Source: Bacillota bacterium (lineage in GTDB: Bacteria > Bacillota > Sulfobacillia > JAIMAT01). From it: 64,000 nucleotides of DNA. The stretch is taken from the NCBI GenBank assembly GCA_029960955.1, contig JASBVS010000047.1, forward strand, positions 40,944 to 104,943, written 5' to 3'. Within the stretch, counting starts at the first letter, position 1. Each line of letters starts with the position of its first letter. The position numbers and the translations under genes were made by a program. The notes below the pieces were generated by a model. That model saw only the letters and a program-made list of their open reading frames with translations. It was not told the DNA's origin and searched no databases. Below are positions 18,915 to 27,759 of this stretch, piece after piece.

Positions 18915-20036
18915 TCAGAATCCTGCGGCCACCCGCAGGTTCAGCCACCACAAGAGCAGGAGCGACCGGAGGGGCGGGGAGACGCCGAAGATGACGGCGA
19001 GCGGCAGGAGACCGGCCAGGACCAGCTGCCAGAGGCCGGCGTACTGCCTGGGCGGCCGGTAGAGCTGGCCGAGCCCCTTGGCGTCCACCAGCCGGTCGGC
19101 CGCCTTCAGGCGCGCCAGGAGCGTGCTCGCCATGCCCTTCCTGCCCTTCTCCAGGAAGTCGATCATGCCCGTGTGCGTGCCCACGGCCACGATCAGCGAG
19201 GCGCCCGCCTCGTAGGCCATGAGCAGCGCCACGTCCTCGCTCGTCCCGCGCGAGCGGACGATCTGGGCGTCGAGGCCGAGCCGGCGGACGCGCTCCAGGC
19301 CCGGCGAGCGCCCGTCCGGGTAGGCGTGGACCACCCGCTCCGCCACCCGGCGCAGCGTCTCGTCCTCCACGCTGTCCATGTCGCCCACCACGAGGTCGGG
19401 CAGCAGGCCGAACTCGCGCAGCGCGTCGGCGCCGCCGTCCACCCCGATCAGGACGGGTCTCTCGTGGCGGATATAGGCCAGGCAGGCCTCCAGGTCTTCC
19501 TTGTAGTGCGGACCGCGGGTGACCACCAGCGCCGGGCGGCCCCTCAGGCGGGTGCGCAGCGGCGGCACGGGGAAGGGCTCGAGGATCAGATCCTTCTCCT
19601 GCTGCGCGTAGCTCAGCGTGTTCTCCAGGAAGGCGCTCCACTCGTCGCGCAGGTGGCGGTAGGAGCGCTCGATCTCCTGGGCCACCACCGCCTGGTCGAC
19701 GACGCGACCCTCGGCCAGCGGGCGGCCGGCGACGAAGAGGCGGCCGTCGACCACCTCGACGCTTTCGCCTTCGCGCAGCTCTTCCATCACTTGGGGGCCC
19801 AGCGAGTCGACGACGGGAACGCCCTGCTCGACCAGGAGCGGGGTTCCCCGCGCGGGGTAGCCGCCCGAGAAGCAGGGGCTGGCGTTGAGGACGGCGCGCA
19901 CGCCCCGTTCCAGCAGGCTTCGGGCGGCCACCTCGTCGAGGTCGCAGTGGTCGATCACCGCGATCTCGCCCTTGCGGAGCCTGCGGGCCAGGTTCTTGGT
20001 CCTCCTGTCCACCCGGATCCTGCCGGCGACGTGCAT
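18915..20036 (-). CDS. steA: SteA, cytokinetic ring-associated protein (thiamin pyrophosphokinase-like fold)
   Basis: 373 residues from the ATG at 20036. The N-terminal VDRRTKNLARRLRKGEIAVIDHCDLDEVAARSLL is cut here to its key parts: RTKNLxRRL, then IDHxDLDxVAA. Next come VLNASPCFSGGYPARG and the TPK-like VVTRGPHYKEDLEA, GVDGGADALREFGLLPDLVV and GDMDSV motifs. At the C-terminus AVIFGVSPPLRSLLLL is a likely membrane segment. SteA acts with SteB in actinobacterial division. Here it starts a seven-gene operon behind a TATAAT -10 element. Confidence 0.88.
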   Translation of the reverse strand: MHVAGRIRVDRRTKNLARRLRKGEIAVIDHCDLDEVAARSLLERGVRAVLNASPCFSGGYPARGTPLLVEQGVPVVDSLGPQVMEELREGESVEVVDGRLFVAGRPLAEGRVVDQAVVAQEIERSYRHLRDEWSAFLENTLSYAQQEKDLILEPFPVPPLRTRLRGRPALVVTRGPHYKEDLEACLAYIRHERPVLIGVDGGADALREFGLLPDLVVGDMDSVEDETLRRVAERVVHAYPDGRSPGLERVRRLGLDAQIVRSRGTSEDVALLMAYEAGASLIVAVGTHTGMIDFLEKGRKGMASTLLARLKAADRLVDAKGLGQLYRPPRQYAGLWQLVLAGLLPLAVIFGVSPPLRSLLLLWWLNLRVAAGF

Positions 20037-20070
20037 GCTCGCCTTGCTCCCCCCGCTCCACGTCGTCCAC

Positions 20071-20076
20071 ATTATA
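20071..20076 (-). promoter_or_regulatory. -10 element (TATAAT) of the steA operon
   Basis: CCTATAATGTGG on the minus strand, 35 bp before the steA ATG. It is a perfect SigA -10 hexamer in an otherwise extremely GC-rich gap (20037-20197). No recognisable -35 lies 16-18 bp upstream. Transcription would start near 20064 and cover steA, the MctB-like gene, both glycosyltransferases, the unknown gene, the DUF3866 gene and perhaps spoIIM. Confidence 0.55.
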
Positions 20077-20197
20077 GGCCACGGGAAGACGGGCACGGTT
20101 CCGCCCGGCGCGCCCGCGGCGCCCGGGCCGGCGCTGCGGGGGAGGAAGAGGCGCGGACGGGGGAGCCGGGGCGCGGACGCCAGCTCCGGGCCCCGCC

Positions 20198-20986
20198 TCA
20201 GCTGACCCGGCTCTCGAGCCGCAGACGGTCGGCCAGCATGGCGATGAACTCGGAGTTGGTGGGCTTGCCGCGCTCGGAGCGGATGGTGTAGCCGAAGATC
20301 CGCTGGGCCGCCTCCATGTTCCCCCGCGTCCAGGCGACTTCGATGGCGTGCCGGATGGCGCGCTCCACGCGGCTGGGCGTGGTGTCGAAGCGCTTGGCGA
20401 TCGCCGGGTAGAGCTCCTTGGTGACGCCGCCCAGCATCTCGATGTGGTCGACGATCATGAGGATGGCTTCGCGCAGGTAATGGTAGCCCTTGATGTGGGC
20501 GGGGATGCCCATCTCGTGGAGCAGGTTGGAGACCTCGATGTCGAGATGGCGATCGCTCGGCGTCGGCGAGGCGGGCACGATCTCGTCGCGCACCAGCTGG
20601 CGGACCCGCTTGGCCAGGATGTCGAGGGTGAAGGGCTTGAGGATCAGGTAGTCGGCGCCGAGGGCGACGGCGCGTTGCGAGATGTTCTCCTGGCCGAAGG
20701 CGGTCAGCAGGACCACCTTGGGACGGTGGCTGCCGGCCGGGCGGGCGTTGAGCGCCTCGAGCACGCCGATGCCGTCGAGCCTGGGCATGATGACGTCGAG
20801 GATGACCACGTCCGGCTCCTCGCGCTCGATCAGCTCCAGGATCTCCTCGCCGTTGTTGGCGACGCCGCAGAGGCGGAAGTCGGGCTGGGACTCGATGAAC
20901 TCGGCCAGCAGGTCGCAGAAGTCGGCATTGTCGTCTGCGATGCAGATCGTGGTCGCGGAAGACGAAAGACGGGAGAGTGACGCCAC
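20198..20986 (-). CDS. spo0A: Sporulation master response regulator Spo0A
   Basis: 262 residues. The receiver domain has the acidic pair D18-D19, phosphoacceptor D64 (ILDVIMP) and K117 (LKPF). The C-terminal effector domain carries the near-invariant [19 protein letters not shown], the recognition helix [18 protein letters not shown] and [14 protein letters not shown]. Phosphorylated Spo0A binds 0A boxes and launches sporulation. The GTG start has no convincing ribosome site, and no other start codon is available close to the receiver domain. It lies downstream of spoIVB as in other spore formers. Confidence 0.97.
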   Translation of the reverse strand: MASLSRLSSSATTICIADDNADFCDLLAEFIESQPDFRLCGVANNGEEILELIEREEPDVVILDVIMPRLDGIGVLEALNARPAGSHRPKVVLLTAFGQENISQRAVALGADYLILKPFTLDILAKRVRQLVRDEIVPASPTPSDRHLDIEVSNLLHEMGIPAHIKGYHYLREAILMIVDHIEMLGGVTKELYPAIAKRFDTTPSRVERAIRHAIEVAWTRGNMEAAQRIFGYTIRSERGKPTNSEFIAMLADRLRLESRVS

Positions 20987-21107
20987 CCCGTTTGGACCCC
21001 CTCATCGATCAGTCGAAGTCGCCGGGCGCTTCCCCATATGAATGCGCGTCCGCTCCGCGGAGCCCTTCCTCCCGGAAGGCGGAGATCGATCGCAAATCTC
21101 GCCAGCT

Positions 21108-21114
21108 TTCGCCA
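21108..21114 (-). promoter_or_regulatory. Candidate Spo0A-binding box upstream of spo0A
   Basis: TGGCGAA on the minus strand about 122 bp before the spo0A start fits the 0A-box core TGnCGAA. A 12-bp perfect palindrome (GCTCCGCGGAGC, 21052-21063) lies between it and the gene. The motif is short enough to occur by chance. The rest of the 210-bp gap holds nothing I can name. Confidence 0.3.
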
Positions 21115-21196
21115 AACCGTCGCCGGGCGAGCGGGAATGAACGAAAAGGCAAGGAAGCGGGGCGACGACCCGAGTCCGGGCGCCGCTCCCGCTTCC

Positions 21197-22411
21197 TCAG
21201 GAGACCATGGACCGCTCTTCGTCACCGTGCACCAGGCCGCCCTGCTCCAGCATCCACTGGGCGAAGACGCCGTACCCGCGTGTCGGGTCGCGGACGAAGA
21301 CGTGGGTGACGGCCCCCACCAGCCGCCCGTCCTGCAGGACGGGCGAGCCGCTCATCCCCTGCACGATCCCTCCCGTCGCCTGCAGCAGCCTCGGGTCCGT
21401 GACCCGGAGGACGAAGGACCGGGCGCTGGGCTGGTCCGAGTGGATGACGCGCTCGATCTCCACCCGGAAGGCCTCGGGCCGCAGCCCCTGGACCACCGTG
21501 AGCATCTCCGCCGGCCCGGGGTGGACCTGGTCCTCCCAGGCCACCGGGACCGCCGGCTTGGCCGGCGGCCGGCCGGCCAGGCGGCCGAAGACCCCGTAGG
21601 CCGTGTTGGCCTCGATGGCCGCCAGCGGGTGCTGGACGTCGAGGAAGACGCCCATCTTCTCCCCCGGCTCCCCCTGCCGGCTCGGCTGGATCCCCGAGAC
21701 GAGGGCGGTGACGAACTTGCCGTCCCGCATCGGGTAGGGATCGCCGCGCTCGTCGCTGACCCGGTGGCCGAGAGCGGCCACCGTCCCCGTCGCCGGGTCG
21801 TAGAAGGTGACCGTCCCCACGCCGGCCGCGCTGTCCCGCACCCAGACGCCCAGGCGGTACTGGCCGTCGAGCTTCGCCGGGCGCGCCTCCAGGGTGAGCA
21901 CGGCCGGGCCGCGCTGGATCTCGAGAGGCAGCGGCCGGCCCGCCTTTCCCGCGCCCTCGACGGCGCGGACCAGGTCGCCGATCCCTTCCAGACGCCTCCC
22001 GCCGGCGGCGAGGATGACGTCGCCCGGCCGGATGCCGGCCGCCCGCGCCGGCGAATCCGGAAACGAGGCCAGCGACTGGACGACGGCCCCCTTCGCCCGG
22101 AGCATCACGCCCACCGACTCGCCTCCCGGCACCACCTCCAGCGGCGGCATCACGTGGACGGTCACCGGCCGGCTGGCTGCCTGAAACCACGGAAGAAGGG
22201 GCAACCTTGCCGTGTAGCGACCGGGCACGCCGGGGTCGATACGGCCTTCCAGCGACGTCAGGAGGGCGAGGCGGCTGCCCTCGCCGGTCCAGATGGCGGA
22301 CGGGAAGGAAGCCCACCGCCAGAGAAGCGGTGTTCCGCCCGCCAGCAGCAGCAGGCCGACGAGGAAGGCGGCGTAGAGCGCCCGCTTCGCGGGTCGTCTC
22401 ATGGCGCTCAC
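21197..22411 (-). CDS. spoIVB: SpoIVB serine peptidase (S55) with PDZ domain
   Basis: 404 residues. A TM or signal anchor at about 11-28 is followed by a PDZ domain (about 95-180, VVQSLASFPDSPARAAGIRP then GDVIL) and the S55 peptidase domain. The catalytic residues are H216 in AALGHRVSD and S354 in QGMSGSPVLQDG; D375 in FVRDPTRGYG matches the third conserved residue. SpoIVB is secreted from the forespore and triggers SpoIVFB-dependent processing of pro-SigK. It is preceded by a forespore-type promoter and followed by spo0A. Confidence 0.96.
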   Translation of the reverse strand: MSAMRRPAKRALYAAFLVGLLLLAGGTPLLWRWASFPSAIWTGEGSRLALLTSLEGRIDPGVPGRYTARLPLLPWFQAASRPVTVHVMPPLEVVPGGESVGVMLRAKGAVVQSLASFPDSPARAAGIRPGDVILAAGGRRLEGIGDLVRAVEGAGKAGRPLPLEIQRGPAVLTLEARPAKLDGQYRLGVWVRDSAAGVGTVTFYDPATGTVAALGHRVSDERGDPYPMRDGKFVTALVSGIQPSRQGEPGEKMGVFLDVQHPLAAIEANTAYGVFGRLAGRPPAKPAVPVAWEDQVHPGPAEMLTVVQGLRPEAFRVEIERVIHSDQPSARSFVLRVTDPRLLQATGGIVQGMSGSPVLQDGRLVGAVTHVFVRDPTRGYGVFAQWMLEQGGLVHGDEERSMVS

Positions 22412-22466
22412 GCTCCCCGCTGACGAGGCGAGCGGTGCCCGGAGGCGCCGATCGCCCGTCGCGGGT

Positions 22467-22497
22467 TAGGCTGTCCGGCCCCGTCGCGGCCTTATGT
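22467..22497 (-). promoter_or_regulatory. Forespore sigma promoter candidate for spoIVB
   Basis: On the minus strand ACATA (22497-22493), 19 bp, then CAGCCTA (22473-22467); each element is one mismatch from the SigF/SigG consensus. The 10-mer CAGCCTAACC is identical to that at the dacF promoter candidate. The leader to the spoIVB start would be about 49 nt. spoIVB is SigG/SigF-controlled in B. subtilis. Confidence 0.45.
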
Positions 22498-22530
22498 GGC
22501 GGTTCTTTCGTGCGGTAGAAGTCTTCGGCT

Positions 22531-24270
22531 TCAGGCGCTGAGCGCGCGCTCCTTCCAGAGCTCGGCCTGCTCGAGCAGGTTGCGCGCGTGCTCCAGCGAG
22601 GTGGCGCGGCTCGGGTCGCCGGCCAGCATGCGCGCGATCTCGCGCACGCGCGCCTCCCCCTCGAGGCGCCGGACGCGGGTGCGCGTGCGGAGCCCTTCCT
22701 CCCGCGGCGCCCCTGCGCTGGCGGAGGGCGAGGGCTCGACCTGCTTCTCGACGTAGAAGTGGACGTCGGCCAGCGCCGCCACCGTCGCCAGGTGCGTGAC
22801 GCAGATCACCTGCCGGTGCCGCCCGAGCCGTGCCAGCCGCTCGCCCACGGCGCGCCCCGCCTCGCCGCCGACGCCGGCGTCCACCTCGTCGAAGACGAGC
22901 GTCTCGCAGTCGTCGGCCTCGGCCAGCACCGTCTCCAGCGCCAGGAGGATGCGCGAGAGCTCGCCGCCCGAGGCGACCTCCGCCAGCGGCCCGGGCTTCT
23001 CGCCGGGGTTGACGCCGAGCACGAACTCCAGCTCGTCGACGCCGTCGCGGTGGAAGGCGACGCGCTCGCCCTCCACCGGCAGGCCGGCGGGATCGGGGCG
23101 ACGGCTGAAGGCGACCTCGAAGCGCGCGTAGGGCATGCCCAGCGCCGCCAGCTCGCCGGGGATCCGCTCCTCGAGCCGGCGCGCCGCCTGCCGGCGAAGG
23201 CGCGAGAGTTCCAGCGCCGCCGCGGCGGCCGCCTGCTCCAGCTCCCCGGCCTGGCGCCGCAGCTGCTCGGCGTCGTAGCTCGCCTGCTCCAGCCGCGAGA
23301 GCTCCTCGCGCGCCCGCCGGGCGTGCTCCAGGACGGCGGCCGTGCCGCGACCGTACTTCCGCTCCAGCTGGCGCAGCAGCATCAGCCGCTCCTCGGCCGC
23401 CTCCAGCGAGCCCGGCTCAAACTCCAGCCGCTCGGCGTAGCGCCGCATCCGGCTGGCCGCCTCGCCCACGAGGGCGGCCGCCTCCTCCAGCATCGAGGCC
23501 AGCGGCGAGAGGTCGGGGTCCCAGCGGGCCAGCTCGGCGAGCTCCCGGGCGGCCGAGCCCAGCTGGGTGAGGGCCGCGGGCGGCTCCTCCGCCTCCTGGA
23601 GCGCCTGCACCCAGCGCTCCACGCCTTCGTGCAGGCGCTCGAGGTGGCGCAGGCGCTCCACCTGGCGCTCGATCGCCTCCTCCTCGCCGGGCTGGAGGCG
23701 CGCGGCCTCGATCTCCCGGACCTGGAAGCGGAGCAGGTCCATGCGCGCCAAGCGGTCCCGCTCCAGGGTGTCCGCCTCCGCCAGCTGCCGGCGGACTTCC
23801 TGGAGCCGGGAGGCGAGGTCGCGGAAGCGCTGTCGGGCCTCGAGGAGAGCGGGCCCGCCGAAGCGGTCGAGCAGCTCGCGCTGGCGGGCGGCGGAGAGGA
23901 GGTCCGACGTCTCCCGCTGGCCGTGGACGGCGAGCCAGCGGGAGGCGGCCTCGCGCAGGGCGGCGACCGTCACCGGCCGGTCGTCGATGCGCGCCGTGGA
24001 GCGGCCGCCCGCGCTCACCTCGCGGACGAGGAGCTGCTCCTCCTCCGCGCCCGTCGACGGCAGCTGGAGCCAGGCGGCCACGCGTGCCCGTTCGGCGCCG
24101 GCGCGGACGAGCTCGGGGCTGGCCCGCCCGCCGAGGAGGAGGCTGAGCGCGTCGACCACCATCGACTTGCCCGCACCGGTCTCGCCGGTCAGCACGTGGA
24201 AGCCGCGGTCGAACTCCAGCTCCTCCGTCTCGATCAGGGCCAGGTCGCGGATCTCCAGCGCACGCAGCAC
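22531..24270 (-). CDS. recN: DNA repair protein RecN
   Basis: 579 residues, normal length. RecN is an SMC-like ATPase recruited early to double-strand breaks. The Walker A motif GETGAGKS is at residues 29-36, long coiled-coil arms run from about 150 to 380, and the C-terminal half has the ABC signature region (ASGGELSRILLALE) and Walker B (LVFDEVDAGVGG). It starts 19 bp after argR ends, and the argR-recN order is conserved in Bacillota. Confidence 0.96.
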   Translation of the reverse strand: MLRALEIRDLALIETEELEFDRGFHVLTGETGAGKSMVVDALSLLLGGRASPELVRAGAERARVAAWLQLPSTGAEEEQLLVREVSAGGRSTARIDDRPVTVAALREAASRWLAVHGQRETSDLLSAARQRELLDRFGGPALLEARQRFRDLASRLQEVRRQLAEADTLERDRLARMDLLRFQVREIEAARLQPGEEEAIERQVERLRHLERLHEGVERWVQALQEAEEPPAALTQLGSAARELAELARWDPDLSPLASMLEEAAALVGEAASRMRRYAERLEFEPGSLEAAEERLMLLRQLERKYGRGTAAVLEHARRAREELSRLEQASYDAEQLRRQAGELEQAAAAAALELSRLRRQAARRLEERIPGELAALGMPYARFEVAFSRRPDPAGLPVEGERVAFHRDGVDELEFVLGVNPGEKPGPLAEVASGGELSRILLALETVLAEADDCETLVFDEVDAGVGGEAGRAVGERLARLGRHRQVICVTHLATVAALADVHFYVEKQVEPSPSASAGAPREEGLRTRTRVRRLEGEARVREIARMLAGDPSRATSLEHARNLLEQAELWKERALSA

Positions 24271-24289
24271 GTCGGATGCCTCCCCGCGC

Positions 24290-24754
24290 TCAGGAACCGG
24301 AGGTGAGGTCGGCCAGGCGGGCGAGGAAGCGGCCCGCAGCCTCCGGCGGCTTGATCACCACGAAGACGGTCCGCTCGCCGGCCAGCGTGCCGAGCACCTC
24401 CTCGAAGTGGAGGATGTCGATGGCTTCGGCCACGCTGGCGGCCGTCGCCGGCAGGGTGTGGATGACGACCAGGTTGAGGCTGGCATCATATCCCAGGATG
24501 CTCTCCCGGCAGATGCGTTTCAACTGGTCGATCCGGACCGGGCTGGGCGCCTCCTGGGGCGGCGCGTAGCGGTAGCGCCCGTCGCCCGTGGCGACCTTCA
24601 CCAGCTGCAGCTCGCGGATGTCCCGCGAGACGGTAGCCTGCGTGACGGGGAAGCCTTCCCCGGCGAGGAGCTCGGCCAGCTCCTCCTGGGTGGCGACCAC
24701 GCGGCTCTGCACCAGTTCCAGGATCCTTCGCTGGCGCTCCGCCTTGCTGGTCAA
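24290..24754 (-). CDS. argR: Arginine repressor ArgR/AhrC
   Basis: 154 residues. The N-terminal winged helix is RQRRILELVQSRVVATQEEL then TQATVSRDIRELQLVKV. The C-terminal oligomerisation and arginine-binding domain contains NLVVIHTLPATAASVAEAID and GTLAGERTVFVV. As a hexamer with arginine it controls arginine synthesis and breakdown. It follows nadK with a 3-bp gap. Confidence 0.96.
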   Translation of the reverse strand: MTSKAERQRRILELVQSRVVATQEELAELLAGEGFPVTQATVSRDIRELQLVKVATGDGRYRYAPPQEAPSPVRIDQLKRICRESILGYDASLNLVVIHTLPATAASVAEAIDILHFEEVLGTLAGERTVFVVIKPPEAAGRFLARLADLTSGS

Positions 24755-24757
24755 GAC

Positions 24758-25624
24758 TCATACCTCCCCCGGAGCGCGAAGGCGATCCGACGAGCCGCCC
24801 CCCCAGGGTTCCAGCCCTTCCATGCGACGGAGACCCTCCCGGAGCGCCTCGACGGGATGGTAGGCGGCGGGGCGCAGGAAGCGGATCTCCTTCGCGGAGA
24901 GCCGGACGCGCACCGCCTCGCCCGCGGGCACCTCCCGCTGCCGCTGGCCGTCGAGGACCACCACCACGTCCTCGGCCCCCGGGGTGCGCACCTCCACCTC
25001 GCGCCCGGGCGCGATCACCACCGGTCGAGGCAGGGCGGCGTGGGGAGCGACGGGGCAGGCGAGGAGCGCGGGGAGCGCCGGGTCGACCACGGGTCCGCCC
25101 ACCGCGTAGGCGTAGGCGGTCGAGCCGGTGGGCGTCGCCACGATCAGCCCGTCGCCCCGGTAGCGGTAGAGGAGGCGCTCCTCCACGCGCAGCTCCACGT
25201 CCAGCGTGCGGCCCGGGCGCTGCCGCGCGATCAGCGCGTCGTTCAGCACCAGGGGCGGCACTTCCTGCCGGCCGCCGACGCGCACCTCCAGCAGGCGGCG
25301 GCGGTCCTCCACCCAGCCCCGGGAGGCGAGGAAGCGTTCCCATCCTCCCTCTTCCTCGCGGAGCGCGGCGGAGGCCAGGAAGCCCAGGTGCCCGAGGTTG
25401 ACGGGCAGGACGGGGACCCCGGCCTCCGCCAAGCGTTCCGCCCACTGCAGGACGGTGCCGTCGCCGCCGAGCAGGATGAGCCGGTCGAAGCCCGCGAGCG
25501 GCTCCGGCGCCTCCACGCTCATCCGCGCCACGTCCAGGCCGCGCCGCAGCGCCGCGGAGACCAGCGCCTCCGCGGCCCGCGAGGCCGCCGGCTTGGCGGG
25601 GTTGAAGATGACGCCGAGCCGCAT
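24758..25624 (-). CDS. nadK: NAD kinase
   Basis: 288 residues from the ATG at 25624. It phosphorylates NAD to NADP. The nucleotide motif GGDGTVL is at residues 53-59. The second domain has LVLNDALIAR (NE/D motif) and ATPTGSTAYAYAVGGPVVDP, then APHAALPRPVVIAPG; the usual C-terminal SLTxRP element is altered. Its place between tlyA and argR is typical of Clostridia, but here icd and a DapA-like gene separate it from tlyA. Confidence 0.95.
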   Translation of the reverse strand: MRLGVIFNPAKPAASRAAEALVSAALRRGLDVARMSVEAPEPLAGFDRLILLGGDGTVLQWAERLAEAGVPVLPVNLGHLGFLASAALREEEGGWERFLASRGWVEDRRRLLEVRVGGRQEVPPLVLNDALIARQRPGRTLDVELRVEERLLYRYRGDGLIVATPTGSTAYAYAVGGPVVDPALPALLACPVAPHAALPRPVVIAPGREVEVRTPGAEDVVVVLDGQRQREVPAGEAVRVRLSAKEIRFLRPAAYHPVEALREGLRRMEGLEPWGGGSSDRLRAPGEV

Positions 25625-25644
25625 CGACGGGCTCCCCGGCGGCT

Positions 25645-26859
25645 TCAGAGCCGGTCGACCACGGCCTGGGCGAAGCCGGAGGTGGGGACCTCGCGCGCCC
25701 CCTCCAGGTTCCGGGCCAGGTCGTAGGTGACGATCCGCTCGGAGATGGTCCGTTCCATGGCGCCCTGGATCAGGCGGCTCACCTCGGGCCAGCCGATCTG
25801 CTCGAAGAGCATGCACCCCGAGAGGATGACCGAACCGGGGTTGACCTTGTCCTGGTTGGCGTACTTGGGCGCCGTCCCGTGGGTGGCCTCGAAGACCGCG
25901 TACTCGTCGCCGATGTTGGCGCCGGGCGCCATGCCGATGCCCCCCACCTGCGCCGCGAGGGCGTCGGAGAGGTAGTCGCCGTTCAGGTTGGGCGTGGCGA
26001 TCACGTCGTACTCGGCGGGACGGAGCAGCGCCTGCTGGAACATGTTGTCGGCGATGCGGTCCTTGATCACGAGCCGCCCGTCGGGCTGGCCGCCTTCCCC
26101 GAGCCGGTCCTCGCGCACCACCCGGTCGCCGAACTCCTCCTCGGCCAGCTCGTACCCCCAGTCGCGGAAGGCGCCCTCGGTGAACTTCATGATGTTCCCC
26201 TTGTGGACCAGCGTCACCGACCTCCTCCCGTGCTCCAGCGCCCAGGCGATGGCCTTCCGCACCAGGCGCTTGCTGCCGAAGGCGCTGATCGGCTTGATGC
26301 CGATGCCGGAGCCGGGGTGGACGGGGTGGCCGTGCTCGCGGACGAAACGGGCGACCTCCTCGGCCTCGGGGCTGCCGGCCGGCCACTCGATGCCCGCGTA
26401 GACGTCCTCCGTGTTCTCCCGGAAGATCACCATGTCCACCAGCTCCGGATGGCGGACCGGGCTGGGGACGCCGCGGTACCAGCGGACCGGGCGGACGCAG
26501 GCGTACAGGTCGAGCTCCTGCCGGAGGGCGACGTTGAGGCTGCGGATGCCCCCGCCCACGGGCGTCGTCAGCGGTCCCTTGATGGCGACGCGGTAGCGCC
26601 GGATCGTCTCCAGCGTCTCCTCGGGAAGCCAGGAGCCGGTCAGGCGGTAAGCCTTCTCGCCCGCGTACACCTCCAGCCAGCGGACCGAGCGCCGGCCGCC
26701 GTAGGCCTTGGCCACGGCCGCGTCGAAGACGTGGCGCGCGGCGCGCCAGATGTCGGGACCGGTCCCGTCGCCCTCGATGAAAGGGATGACCGGATGATCC
26801 GGAGCCACCATCCTGCCGTCGACGATCTGGACGATCTCCTCCTGCGTCTCCTGCGACAT
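25645..26859 (-). CDS. icd: Isocitrate dehydrogenase (NADP type)
   Basis: 404 residues. It converts isocitrate to 2-oxoglutarate in the TCA cycle. [20 protein letters not shown] surrounds the substrate-site serine, as in the E. coli enzyme. [20 protein letters not shown] and [17 protein letters not shown] follow. The K-Y pair in HGTAPKY is the determinant of NADP preference in this family. icd is not a usual member of the tlyA-argR cluster, so it looks inserted. nadK begins 20 bp later, which pairs an NADP maker with an NADP user. Confidence 0.95.
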   Translation of the reverse strand: MSQETQEEIVQIVDGRMVAPDHPVIPFIEGDGTGPDIWRAARHVFDAAVAKAYGGRRSVRWLEVYAGEKAYRLTGSWLPEETLETIRRYRVAIKGPLTTPVGGGIRSLNVALRQELDLYACVRPVRWYRGVPSPVRHPELVDMVIFRENTEDVYAGIEWPAGSPEAEEVARFVREHGHPVHPGSGIGIKPISAFGSKRLVRKAIAWALEHGRRSVTLVHKGNIMKFTEGAFRDWGYELAEEEFGDRVVREDRLGEGGQPDGRLVIKDRIADNMFQQALLRPAEYDVIATPNLNGDYLSDALAAQVGGIGMAPGANIGDEYAVFEATHGTAPKYANQDKVNPGSVILSGCMLFEQIGWPEVSRLIQGAMERTISERIVTYDLARNLEGAREVPTSGFAQAVVDRL

Positions 26860-26988
26860 CCTCTTGCCTCCCGCGCCGGCCTACCCGCGCGGGCGGGCCG
26901 GCCTGATGTGCCTGGTTCTGCCTCCCGGCCCGCGGCCTCCGCCGCCCCGCCGGCGACCGCCGCGCGGGGCGGCCGCCGGCGCGGTCGC

Positions 26989-27759
26989 TCAGCCGCCCCG
27001 GAGCAGGCCCAGCTCGAGAAGAAGCGTGTACATCGCCCAGCGCTCGCCCGCCTCGGGAGCCGCCGGCTCGCCCAGGGGCGGGCCGCCGAAGTACCCCTCC
27101 AGCTCCATGGCCAGCTTCGCCCGGGCCACCCGGCCCGCCAGCGCGCGCTCCAGCTCCATCATCGCCTCCAGCCGCCGCGAAGAGGCGGCCGAAGGGCGCT
27201 CGCCCGCCGCCGCCCGCCAGAGGTCGGCCGCCTGCCAGGGAGCGACGGCGGAAGCCGGGCTGACCACGCCCTCCGGCAGCCGCCGCGCGCCCTCCCCGGC
27301 CGCCGGGCGCAGCGCCGCCAGGCTCTCGGCCCAGAGCGGGACGCCCGCGGACGGCCGCGCGGGCCCGTTGCCGTCCGGCTCCGCCGCCGGCGCGGGCGGG
27401 CCCGCCCACGCCCAGGGAAGCCCCGTCGCCCGGAGCGCGGGGGCGGGCGGCTCCGCGGCGAGGAAGCCCGCGGGCGGCGCCAGGCGGACCAGCTCCAGCG
27501 CTTCCTCCGGGGCGAGGCGGCGGAGGTCGAGGACGACGGGGCGCGGGCTGGCCGCCAGCGTCCGCTCGTAGAGGAGCCGCCGGCCGGCGGGGCCGAGCGC
27601 CTCGGGTTCCGACCAGGCGCCGAGCACGACGAAGCCGGCGGGTTCCGCCCCCGCCGCCATGGCCAGGTTCTCCTCGAGCAGGTCGAGCGCCGGCTCACCG
27701 GCCTCGGCCGGAACCAGCACCGGGATCCAGATCCCGCGAGGAAGCGTCCGCGGCCCCAC
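26989..27759 (-). CDS. Degenerate dihydrodipicolinate synthase-family protein
   Basis: 256 residues. The N-terminal GIWIPVLVPAEAGEPALDLL, then FVVLGAWSEPEALGPAGRRL, and the C-terminal GYFGGPPLGEPAAPEAGERW with LLLELGLL follow the DapA/NanA TIM-barrel layout. The catalytic parts are gone: the GTTGE loop reads GAWSE, and the only lysine is in the C-terminal helices (RAKLAME), so there is no Schiff-base lysine. It is probably non-enzymatic. The GTG start, behind GGGAGG, lies 65 bp inside the end of tlyA, so translation is coupled. Function unknown. Confidence 0.65.
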   Translation of the reverse strand: MGPRTLPRGIWIPVLVPAEAGEPALDLLEENLAMAAGAEPAGFVVLGAWSEPEALGPAGRRLLYERTLAASPRPVVLDLRRLAPEEALELVRLAPPAGFLAAEPPAPALRATGLPWAWAGPPAPAAEPDGNGPARPSAGVPLWAESLAALRPAAGEGARRLPEGVVSPASAVAPWQAADLWRAAAGERPSAASSRRLEAMMELERALAGRVARAKLAMELEGYFGGPPLGEPAAPEAGERWAMYTLLLELGLLRGG

